Below, one piece after another: positions 42,063-53,100 of a stretch of DNA of 64,000 nucleotides; the first letter of the stretch is position 1, and each line of letters starts with the position of its first letter. The DNA is from Galeopsis tetrahit (Eukaryota; Streptophyta; Magnoliopsida; Lamiales; Lamiaceae). The stretch covers positions 10,940,001 to 11,004,000 of the forward strand of contig OY776120.1 of the NCBI GenBank assembly GCA_963675135.1. Direction: 5' to 3'. The position numbers were made by a program, and so were the translations under genes. Under the pieces are notes generated by a model. That model saw only the letters and a program-made list of their open reading frames with translations. It did no database searches and had not been told where the DNA came from.

Positions 42063-42645
42063 GGGGGTGAACTCATAAAATGAGCGGGTGCAGATAACAT
42101 AGTAAAAAGACGATTTGAGGGCGGTAAACATAAATGATTTGGGGGTGAACTAATTAAATGAGTGAGTGCAGATTAAATATAAATTAAAAATTGATATTGA
42201 AATTGAAATTGTATGTATGGTATATCCAAGTGTACACAAGTGTTACCAAAAAATTTATGTTTTTTAAATGTAAATGAGTATTTTTATATCAAATTAGGAA
42301 TGAAACTAATTTATGCCATTTTCTTTTTTTTGTAAATTGTGGAAAATAATCCAAGGGAATTATGTGGGTCATTAATTGCTTAGAAAATGCGTGGTAATTT
42401 GGTTCTTATCTAAGCTGTGATGAGTATTATCATCAAATCTTTAATTTGAAAAAAAAAACTAATATAGTGATGTTTATTACAATGAACCATGCTAATTAAT
42501 TTGAATTTCTAGCTAGAGCAATTAATATTTTTTAATATAAAACAAGAGGTATGTGATATTAATTGAAGCAAAAAGTAATTGTGTAGATGATGAAGCTCCA
42601 AAATTGTTGCTTTGGGGAGATTAATTAGACCTATCTAAGCCCTTA
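42063..42645. other. AT-rich intergenic DNA, no gene seen
   Basis: Contains two copies of a 'gatttggggg...tgaact...aaatgag' block (about 42,058-42,098 and 42,136-42,170). Nothing else recognised. Confidence 0.5.
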
Positions 42646-42654
42646 TTATGTTTT

Positions 42655-43660
42655 GGGATTATAATTTTTTTAGTCCATTAAGTTATCATATTTTTTTAAT
42701 TTAATCCACCAGATTACCACTTTTTGAATTTAGTCCATTAAATTTCAATTTATTTTAATTTTAGTCCAGTTACATGCATGCTATAGCAGATTTAACATGT
42801 CATTTTTTTAAACACACCACTCACCCCAAATTTTAAACACACCACCCTAAATTTTAAAAATTATTTTTTATTACTATACACGCCCCAATTATTTCCTATT
42901 CAATAAAAAAATCGCCTAAATCTTAAAAACTTAAACAAAGCTAAAAAAAAAATTAATTTAATTAGTTTTGAAGATTTAGTTGATTTTTTTACTATTTTTG
43001 AAGATTTTGATAAATTAAAAAAAAAAAACTCCACTACTACACATTTAAGCTTGGAGAGCTTTTAGAAGAGCTCTCCAAGTGGGAGCTCTCCAAGTTAAAT
43101 TGCACTTGGAGAGCCCTTAATTGCACAAGGAGAGCCCTTAAGCTTGGAGAGCTCCCACTTGGAGAGCTCTTTTCAAAGCTCTCCAATGCTTTATTAATGT
43201 TTTATTTGCGTTCTAACTTCTATTAAAATGTCAACAATAAGACTAAATAAAATTAAAAAATAGTTGAAAATCAACTAAATCTTCAAAACTAATTAAATTA
43301 TTTAATTTTTTTTAGTTTTGTTTAATTTTTGAAGATTTATGCGATTTTTTATAGGTTTTATTTATATTTTTTATATTAATTTGAATTCTTATTTTTTTAA
43401 TTTAATTATTTTTGGTAATTTATTAAATAGGAAAGAATTCAGGTGTGTATAGTAATAAAAAAAATGAATTTTAAATTTTAGTGTGGTGTGTTTAATATTT
43501 TATGAGGTGTGTGGTGTGTTTTAAAAAATGACATGTTAAACTTGTTGTAACAGGATCAAAATTAAAATAAATCGAAATTTAATGGACTAAATTCAAAAAG
43601 TGGTAATCTGGTGGACTAAATTAAAAAAACGTGGTAACTTAAAGGACTAAAAAAAATCCC
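42655..43660. mobile_element. Foldback element with very long TIRs (Mutator-like)
   Basis: The left 350 bp and right 420 bp are inverted copies of each other, from GGGATT...TTTTTAGTCC inward. The flanking 9-mers TTATGTTTT (42,646-42,654) and TTATATTTT (43,661-43,669) match at eight of nine positions, the duplication size of Mutator-like elements. The centre (43,045-43,190) is itself a nest of CTTGGAGAGCT inverted and direct repeats. No ORF. Confidence 0.85.
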
Positions 43661-43669
43661 TTATATTTT

Positions 43670-44376
43670 TATATTTTTATCTATTATAATGTAGAATTGG
43701 AAATATGTTAGCAGACACGTTACTATGAGATGATGTTTAATTGCATCGAATAAAATTAATTTAATTATATTAGTCAAAATCAAATTCAACTCCAAATCAA
43801 ATTCAACTAAATGATTTATTTGGTGTTAACAAAAGAACGGTGTATGAGAATTTGATTCACTTGAACTAGATAATTAACCACATTGATATCTGGGGTCAGT
43901 TTGGTTTAATATATGCAGATTTATCTGGTAGACTTAATTTATCTGTAACACTTAATATTTCATACTACAGAATTTTTAAATATAGTCGTCTTCAATATTA
44001 TATTACGTTGATTATTTTTTAATATAACACATACATATACATCAATCGCTATCCATATACTAAAATATGACATGAAACCAAAATTGAAACAAGGATTTCA
44101 TTCCCTTATTTTCCTAAGACCTTGTGGATGGATTATCCATGGCAATTGGCAAATGCTAACTTATTTGGCATGTTACCAACCAATTACTCTAATTAACTTG
44201 TTTAGTTAGTGCACTAGCCTAACATGTTTGTTTGATAATAAAATATCCAATTATCATCTTGTTATTGGCAAAACATTTTTTGTTGTTTCTCTAGAAGCCT
44301 AGAACTGATCATTCGAACCCCTAACTTTGTTCATCAAATCGATTGATCATTTGGGCCGATATAGACTTGGACATGG
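43670..44376. other. AT-rich intergenic DNA, no gene seen
   Basis: Nothing recognised beyond simple AT-rich sequence. Confidence 0.5.
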
Positions 44377-44384
44377 CCTATAAA

Positions 44385-45384
44385 GGGCGCGGCTAAAGGC
44401 ACACACAGATCCTGTGAAGACACCCAGGGGATGAGGACACACAAAATGGATGAGGAAACCCACGTGAAAATGACAAAATTACCCTCTATATGAATTAAAA
44501 CCCTAACTCATTCTCCTCTTCTTCTCACATTCATACACCCACCTCCATTTTTACACATCCATTTCTGCAGCGCCGCATTCGCTCCTTCGCCGCTGTTCGC
44601 GGCCGCCTCCTCTCGTCGCCGTCCTCGTCTCCCCACCCAACACGCGCGACAACGCCGCCCACCCACTGCGTAGCACTCTCCTCTCTCGCGGCCGTTCGTT
44701 GCCGCAGCTCCTCCCCCTCCCCTTCGCGGCCGCAGCCCCCTCCCCTCCCCTTCGCGGCCGCAACCCCTCCCCTTCATCGCACCCAGCCACCCACGCTCGC
44801 CGAAAGTAAGTTTTTTTTTTTTTTTACAATTTTTACAGTCCCAAAAAAATTAGGGTTTTAAAAATTTAGGAAAATTAGGGTTTTTAGTAGTTCGGGAATT
44901 ATTTTCGAACATATTGAGTTTGTTTTGGAAAAAAATTCGAACATACTGTGTTTGTTTTGGAAAAAAATTCGAACATATTGTGTTTGTTTTGGAAAAAATT
45001 TTGAACAACTTGAGTTTGTTTTGGAAAAAATTTCGAACAAATCTAAGTTGTTTTGAAATTTTTTTCGAACATACGGGGTTTGTTTTGGTAAAATTTTCGA
45101 ACATCTCAACTTTGTTTTGGTAAAATTTTAGAACATGTTAAGATTTTATTTTTGATGTTGAATTTTTAGGATTTTTGATGTTTTGGTGTTGATGGTGGGA
45201 ATTCGGAATGATTCGGATGTGAAATGATGAATCGCGTGTGAACCGGAATAGATGGGTGTACTCATCCGGCGTTTTTTTTAAAAACTACAGGAGGGGTAAA
45301 AACGTCTTTTCGCACCACCTTTGGGACACAAAAAATTCTCCGTGGGTGTACTCATAGGAAATCCGGGTGCATTTAGCCGCGCCC
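44385..45384. mobile_element. 1-kb TIR element carrying a GC-rich gene-like segment
   Basis: Ends GGGCGCGGCTAAA and TTTAGCCGCGCCC are inverted copies. The flanks are an exact 8-bp duplication CCTATAAA (44,377-44,384 and 45,385-45,392); 8-9 bp fits hAT or Mutator superfamilies. Inside, 44,570-44,805 is strongly GC-rich and codon-like, ends at a donor-like GAAAGTAAGTTTT, and is unlike the AT-rich surroundings, so a captured gene 5' part is possible. A 32-bp tandem repeat follows (44,890-45,130). Confidence 0.8.
44890..45130. repeat. About 32-bp tandem repeat, seven to eight copies
   Basis: Unit resembles TTCGAACATATTGAGTTTG followed by TTTTGGAAAAAAA, with increasing divergence to the right. 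It lies within the 1-kb TIR element. Confidence 0.85.
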
Positions 45385-45392
45385 CCTATAAA

Positions 45393-46065
45393 AGTGCAGT
45401 CCCAATTAGATTAGCAGGTCAACGGGCCTACCCAGTCCAATCCCTAAGGCGGTGTTTGTTTTGGGATTGACCAATCCGGATTTGGATTGGCCCAATCCCA
45501 ATTCAATCTCTTTCAATCCATTTTAATTCAAATACAAATTCAAATATCAATACATCCATATAATACACCTATATACTGTACATATTTTTATACAATGAAA
45601 TCACTCATTCTATTTCTTACTTTCTTCTCTCTCTTACTTTTCTTTCACAAACTCATTCTCTCTCCTACTTTCTTCTCTCTCTTACTTTTCTTTTACTATT
45701 AACAATAATAAAATATTATACAATCACCTTTGATGTGACATAAAGTTAAATCTACCCATACTTTTCAATCCTTAATCAAACACAACTTACACACAATTAC
45801 TATTTATAAACTTAATTTTTAGACAAAAAGTAAGCATACAAATAATAACTCACTTGAACTTCTAACAAAATCAATCAAATTTAAATATTACAAATACTCC
45901 TATTTATTAAGGGCATCAAAGTTATAGATAATTGAAAAATTAAAGACAAACACTTATGTGTACCAGATACATACATGTAACTGGATCCAATTTTTTATAT
46001 GGATTCTAAATGGGTTATTAGTTATTTACCCCTTTTTTTTTTTTATAAGTTCACCCTCAATTCTT
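45393..46065. other. Intergenic, with a MITE-like segment
   Basis: About 45,450-45,788 begins GGCGGTGTTTGTTTTGGGATTG and ends CAATCCTTAATCAAACACAAC, an imperfect inverted pair of the kind seen in Tourist/hAT MITEs, but flanking duplications are not convincing. No gene. Confidence 0.5.
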
Positions 46066-46068
46066 TTA

Positions 46069-46280
46069 GGCTGTGTTTGGATGGAGGAATTTAGGTATGG
46101 ATTTTAAATCCATGATCTAAATTCACTCCACATGTTTGGATTAAATGAATTAATTTTAAATATTTAGCATCTTTTTTAGTTAAAATTGAGAGGATTTCAA
46201 ATCCTCACTAAAACTATGTCATTTGAAATCCATTGAATTTTAAATCATTTCATTTGAAATCCCCTCATCCAAACACAACC
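46069..46280. mobile_element. Tourist-type (PIF/Harbinger) MITE
   Basis: Ends GGCTGTGTTTGGATGGAGG and the complement of CCCTCATCCAAACACAACC, flanked by TTA on both sides (46,066-46,068 and 46,281-46,283). 212 bp, no ORF. Confidence 0.88.
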
Positions 46281-46283
46281 TTA

Positions 46284-48492
46284 GACACTTATATGTACAA
46301 GTTACATTCACGTAACTAAATCCAATTTATTTTCTACATGGGTTATTAGGTATTTACCCTCTCTTTTTTTATTAAGTTCACCCCAATTTTTTTTAAAGAA
46401 AAATACATGTAAAAAATTAAAATACACCACTACCGAGTCACCAATGAATCACCAAGGAGTCAAATATTATTCTGTTTTTTTAACTTTTAAAATACAAATA
46501 TTGAGAAAAAAACCACGAATCTAAAAAAAAAAATGGTAAAAAATATGAAGCTCAAAAATAAAAATTTCAGATTTTTTTTCTTCTAAAAATGAACAAAATT
46601 TAGAAAAAAAATACAAAAAAAAAATCGAAAAAAACAACTAAACTATAAAATTTTGATTATAAATGTATGAATATGACATGCTCACTTTCTAGCCCTTAAT
46701 TTGATTTATAAAAACTAAAATTATTTTGTTATGTCTTCATTATTTCTATAATGATATCTGGTTTAATTTGTTACAAGTGTAGACTATTTTTTAAGACTAA
46801 TTAATAACATAATCTACTTGAAAATTAAAATTTATACTTAGAAACTTAAATGAGTGGAGATTTTGGGAAGAAACCAACATAATATTGTATCAGTTTTATT
46901 ATTTTCTTTGTGGTGCGTTCATATGTTTATTGAGTGTGATCGTATCTATTAATTGTGTGTTCAGTGCGTTCATTCTCACTTTTGTTCCTCTTAGTAGTTA
47001 GTTAATATCAATCTTTTAATATTGATGTATTAATTTGCATGGTATGCCTGAAATTATGAATGTGCTAAGTTATATATTTTTTGTTAAGTATAATATTAGT
47101 TTAAATACGATATAGTATTAATATGAATATGGTATAATACTAGTTAATATATTGTATAGTATTAGAGATTAATGTGGGTATAAAAATATTATTTAATATA
47201 TCAACTAATACTATACAATATGTGAATTAATACTATATTATATTTGCACTAGTACCATATAGTATATGAATTAATATATGAAATAATACTATACAATATG
47301 TGAACTAATACTATACTATATTTGAACTAGTACCATAGAGTATATGAACTCGAAACTCGAAAACATTAGAACTTGTACCAATATAAACTAATATTGTAAT
47401 GTATATGAACTAATATTGTATTGCATATTAGCTAATATTATACCATAACACTTATCAACTGTTATCATAACATTTGTAAACTAAAAATTATATTAATAAA
47501 AAACTAAAATAAAGTGATTAAAAAATTAAAGTTCGAATGAAAAAAATAATTAAACAATGTAAAATGAAGTAAAATTTGTAAAAAATGAAGTAAAAATTGA
47601 AAAAAAATTGGGATTTGAAGTTTAGGGTTTAAGAAATAAAAGAGGGAAAATAATGTAAAAAAAAAAAGTTCGCGCTCAGAATCTTGTGACAGTTTGACTA
47701 ACAACAACATCAAAATTGATATAAAAGAATAACTGAGTAATCAATTTTGATAGTGAATAAATGTGGGTTATCAAATTTGAAAAGAGGTAAACTTGGTGAC
47801 CAAAAATGATATTTTTCCTTCTTAAGAAATGTACTCACTTACCTATGACAGGCATTCCGGGAGGAGGGAGTAGTTCTTACCGGTAATGGTATTATTGGTG
47901 TAAAAGTAAGCAAAAATATAAAATTTCCAAAAAATAATAATTTATTACACCATTAATTCGTCTGAAAAGAAATTATTCAAGTGGGACCAAGCCCACTAGT
48001 CTCACTAGCCACGTGGCCACACAAGTTGGACTTCGTAGGTCCGTTTTTTCATGTATTTTTATAGACCCAACTCATACTTACATTATGGTGGTTAGAGCTC
48101 TAATTGCTAACTCTATCATAGCCATTTTGAGACCAAATCTATAGAGTTGATTGATGGTTGTCCCCCATTAATGCGTTTCGTTAGGCTATATATAACATGA
48201 ATAAATGTATCTGAATGAAACAACAGGCGGGTTACGAGTTCAACAATGCTGAGATGTAATGTGTAGGTGGTGATGATCACCTCGGGGGTATGGCTAACGC
48301 TCTTGTCCAAAACCTGTGAACACTCGTGAAAGCTGGGTGGATCAGTCCCCCATTCATCCGACCTTTCATCAATCCCTTCTACCATTGCGAGTCATTATCC
48401 ATTTTTCATCTAAAATACGTATGCAATTGAAAAACAACCATATTCAACCAACAAAAATCTCAAAATAGACTAATATTCATCTTCTATAAAAT
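46284..48492. other. AT-rich intergenic DNA, no gene seen
   Basis: 47,090-47,420 is a degenerate AT-rich repeat of 'gaactaatactatacaatatat' words in both orientations. Short ORFs elsewhere (for example 48,116-48,385 minus) resemble nothing known and are not called. Confidence 0.5.
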
Positions 48493-48674
48493 TGTGGTTG
48501 AAGATTTGCACGTGATGAAAGGTCATTAAAGGAAATATAGTCATTTGTCATCCGAAGTTGAATTAGCTAGTGGCCTCCATCCAATACTGTGGTTGGAGAT
48601 TTGCACGTGATTAAAGATCATGAAAGGAAATATAGTCATCCGAAGTTGAATTAGCTGGTGGCCTCCATCCAATA
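48493..48674. repeat. 96-bp tandem duplication
   Basis: Copies start TGTGGTTGAAGATTTGCACG (48,493) and TGTGGTTGGAGATTTGCACG (48,589) and both end GGCCTCCATCCAATA. The second copy lacks about eight bases of the first. Confidence 0.9.
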
Positions 48675-50136
48675 ATCCCTAGAAAATATGTATCAATAAA
48701 CGAAATTTAAATTCGCAATTCAGTTACACAAACGCAAACCCAAATTCTAAAATCAAAACATCTTTTGATCATTTGTTTACCATATAAAGTCACCTAAAAT
48801 AGGGACGAGCTAGCCAACAAAAAAATGGTTGCCATGTACTGTGACCTACCATGGTGTTTTTTGAGTGAAGCTGTTAATTGTGGTCGTTGGGCACAATAAT
48901 TTATAGTTTTTAGAATTCTTTTTCACAAGTCTCAATCTCATGGCCGAAGATATATATAACATGTACAAGGACAAATTAGTATAACCACAATTTAACAAAT
49001 CAAGCAATAAATATCAAGATAAACTATTGAGTCTTCCATTTAGATATGATATTGTTCAAGCCCCCCTCCCCCCCCCCCCCCCCCCTTTTTCCCTTCTGTT
49101 TTTAATGACGGGCCACATCAATTTGCAAGACACCAAATGCAATAACGTGCTAATAATGAACTTAATCTTACCCATTAATTGTAACCAAATTGATTCTTTA
49201 GCGTACAAAAGTTTTGTCTAGTAACAAAACATTTTACAAGAGTGTGGATACAACATGTCATCAATCCATGAATATAGAATATCTCCATAGATTTTATCTA
49301 GTTTGAGAATATTTGCATGCTACATGTGTCTCTCACCCCGTCATAGGTTATAGTGTTTTTCTTTCAATTTAGTAGGTTTTTTCCCTTTCACTGTTTATGT
49401 TTTTGCAGTTGCTTCATCCTTGCCTGAAAATTTTAGGTTTATGAGAACATCATTATAAATTTTATTCTTACTCGTCATTAAAACATTATGAGGCAACCAA
49501 TTACTATTGATTTATATGATGCCATTTTATTTTGGGTTATGATAGTTAACATCTTTTTTCGTTTTTCGTTCATTTGAGGTAGAAGAGTGAAATTTATTAG
49601 ACATACCATCGACTAACTATCGTAATTCTTTTGCCAAAAGAAGAATTTAACTTCATTTTTAGAAACATCAAAATCAAAACTGGTAATGTATTAATGCTTA
49701 AAATTCCAATTAAACCGCTCTAAATTCCTATTTGTGGATCACATAATTGATTTTTTTTTAGATATATGATATTTTCATGACGTGGCTTGGAGCTATTAAC
49801 CGATTAACAAACAAATTAGTAACCTATATCCCATATTCTAAACTGATTTTGCTACACAGTATTGCTGATCATATTGACCGATTGACGTGTTGCGGATGTC
49901 ACGGTGGCTACTAGTACTAGTTAAGAATTAAAACTTGGAAATTAAGCTATCTTCCAACACATTTCTATTAACCATCCCCTACTAAACCCTTTTCGGTTTT
50001 CTCACTTGCGTTTCATATTCATTTTCGAGAATTCTCCTCACTCTACAATTTCAATCCCAAGAGCTGCTTCCTGCTCTCCGATCAATTGCCTAATGAACTT
50101 TTACTGATCGCTCACTTCTACGCTCACCGGAGTGTC
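48675..50136. other. Intergenic region and 5' flank of BIG
   Basis: No gene. A C-run broken by single T lies at 49,061-49,085. The last 150-200 bases should hold the BIG promoter and 5' untranslated leader; no clear TATA box is seen, as is common for housekeeping-type genes. Confidence 0.5.
50093..50107 (+). promoter_or_regulatory. Possible tiny upstream ORF in the BIG leader
   Basis: ATG AAC TTT TAC TGA ends 29 bases before the BIG start codon. It matters only if the transcript begins upstream of 50,093, which is not known from sequence. Confidence 0.35.
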
Positions 50137-53100
50137 ATGGCGGAGGAGATCGCCGCTCTAGTCGCCGCTCTGTCGTCCGATGATTTTTCCCAAAAACTCC
50201 GCTCCGATGCATCGGCGCCTGTGCTCAGGTTAGGATTTCAGAAACTCTACTCAATCCTAAGGAAATCTGTCAAACCAGTGGATTCTTTTGATGGCGGAGA
50301 TGATGGTAAAGCTGGCAGTAAGTTGTGGTTGGAGGTCTGGGACCAAGATAGGATTCATGCCTTGGCTTGTGTCTCGATTTCTGTTGTTAAAGCAATCCGA
50401 TCGCTATCTGGTATGCTATCTGCTTCGTTTATATGTGGTAATGAGCATATTTTTGAATTTATGTTGATCGAATGAGTGATGTTGAGTTGTGGTTTTGTGG
50501 CAGTTGAGCAATTAGAGCCAGTGGTTGTGGCATTAGTCCAGCAGTCAATTGAATTTGCGCTCTGTTATTTGGAGAAATCGATTGGGAAAAGTGATGATTC
50601 AAGCCTTCAGGTTTCCTTTTACTGTTTATCTTGTTTTAGTATATGCTTGATATTTGTCTTTGTTTTGAGCAACTAGTGAATGGTCAGAGTCTGGATATTA
50701 TATCTAGAAGTTATTTTTTCAATTTATCTTCGGGTTATTCATTGCATCCTGAAAGTTGTTAGCGTTAATTGGATGGTTTTTGGGTGGTTAGGTTGTTAGA
50801 GAATGGCACACTTGCCAATTTCGAAATTTAAAAGAAGTGACCCTGAATAAGACCCTCCAGAGGTGTTCCCTTTATGTGTATGCATTGGTGATTCCTAGGC
50901 ATAGTATTCTTGTCTGGCGTGAGATTGAATTTCCTTTTTTATCTCATGAATCACATCTTCCGAGGAGGAAAAGCGTTTACAAGCTATTTCCTTCTTTTGA
51001 TGGAAGGCTCGAGTAGTAGTTAATATTCAGACACTTCAAAAAGTTAGAGTGGTGTAGGGGTTTGAGTTTGAGGACAATTATTTGCAATGACCTTAACTTG
51101 CTATTGGATTATTCTTTTTTTCTGTTCTCCCAAGTTCTTCTCTCCCTCACACACATGCACACACACACAACTGGTGGGTGAGCATCCAATGGCATCTCAG
51201 TCATTTCCTTTTCCAATTTGGCTATTTCTTAAATTGTTTTTATCTTGTTTGTAGAATTCATATATCGACATTTATGTCTATGTAAGATTTGTATTATGTA
51301 TAAAGTGATACTACTGTTGCTTTATGAAATTTATTTCTTTTTCAGAGCACTATGTTCCAACTATTAGAGTTATTGCTAGTTGACGGAGTGCACAAAGAGT
51401 TAGAACTTTCTCAGTCATGTCCAACGAGTGTTTCTGGCGATTTGTTGCCTACTGTTACTGATAAAGATGATGCTGTTCCATGGCACGGCAATATTAAGTG
51501 CATGGTTCAAGGTATTTCTCTGAACCTGTCTGCTGTATCCTGTTTCACTGCCTTGTGTCACTCTTAAATATATTGTTTATGTTATTGTTGTTCTGGGTAG
51601 GATCCTTGTGCTGTCAGGAGAAGGACGCAGACGATCATCTGTTAATACAATTAATGTCTGACCGTGTACAAGTTGATATTGTGAATCCAGTTGGACAGTC
51701 TTTTTCCTCCAATGCCGACAAGTTAAGTACTATCTCTCAGCATTGGGCCATTATTCATCTGAGATGCAACCATCGCCTCATCTCTATCTGCCGAGAGACT
51801 TTAGAACTTCCGGTGTCGTCCGATGAGAAACAATCCAGTCTCAATCTGCGCCGAAAATTGTCAACTTGTGCAAGAATTTTGAAGTTGATGGGAAGTGTTG
51901 CAAAAACACATTCATTTTTTCATTCTGACAATCTGCTGTTGCACTCTGCTGCTTCCTTCATTGATGTGCTACCTAGCTTGTTCAAAACTTTGGTTGAGTT
52001 CACAAATAGCAACACTGTTGTTGAAAGTAGTTATGAAGGTCTTGCCACACATATCTTGGAAGAATTTCTTCAAGTAATGCAAGCAACTTTCTGTAAGAAT
52101 TATGTGTTTCAGAATATCCAAGCATGTGTAGCGGCTACTATTCTGCACAATTTGGGTTCTGATGTCTGGAGATTTAATAAATCTATCCCCAGCAACAAAG
52201 TCCCCTTGGTTTACTTCCCTCGGGTGGTTATTTTTGTTCTGAAACTCATTTCTGATATTAAAGATCAAGCAAATCATTTTGTTGAATTGGATGGTCTGTA
52301 CAAGGGGCTTACTGACGGTCATGCAGAGCTTGATTCTCCGTCATGTCATGTCTGTGATAGGGAAGTATTTTTGTTGAAAAAGCTTACTGTGGAGGAGTTA
52401 TTTGAAATATTATTTCCTTCATCAGTTCAGTGGCTAGACAATCTGATGCATCTTGTTATCTTCCTTCATTCTGAGGGTATTCAATTAAAGCCGATACTGG
52501 AAAGGACATTTTCTAGTGGGACAAAAGCATCTGCCGCCCCTGAAGTTGAAAGTGTTGTTTATCATGAAGATGAAGCCCTGTTTGGCGATCTTTTTTCTGA
52601 GGGGGGCCGCTCTACTGGTGCTGCTGACGTATGTGAACAGTCAAATGCTACTTCTAGTTCTATTTCTAGCCTTAGCAATATGCCATTTCAGGCGGCAATT
52701 GAAGTGCTGAGTTTTCTGAAAACATGTGTTTTTTCACCTCAGTGGCATCCTCCATTGTATCAAGATGCGAGCAAAATGCTTAGTGACAGCCATATTGATA
52801 CTTTTCTTTCAATACTTAATTGTCAGGGTTATTGTCCCGAGGACAGGACGTGTGATAATAGCCTAAATCTGCATGAAGATAGGAAGTTTGGACATGTGCA
52901 TCTGTCTTGCTTTGAATTACTGCAGAAGCTTGTAATCCTTCGAGCTTTCTCTGAATCTCTTGAAGAGTCAATTGTTGATAAAATACTGACTGTTGAGAAT
53001 GGTGCTTATCTTTACAATGATCAGATGCTTGCTTTGCTAGGCCAAATACTCGTTTGCCGAGTGGGTTCGACCGGTTCTAGATTAAGAACTAAAATCTACC

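Noticed and set aside
44508..44790. GC-rich minus-strand ORFs with Arg/Gly-rich products
   Set aside because: Low-complexity reverse-strand reading of a GC-rich block; the plus strand with its donor-like end is the better reading, and no function is visible.
45450..45788. Second Tourist-like MITE
   Set aside because: Inverted ends are imperfect and no direct target duplication could be matched, so it is only noted in the intergenic entry.
50086..50136. In-frame upstream extension of BIG exon 1
   Set aside because: It would need a TTG start; the ATG at 50,137 gives the family-like N-terminus.
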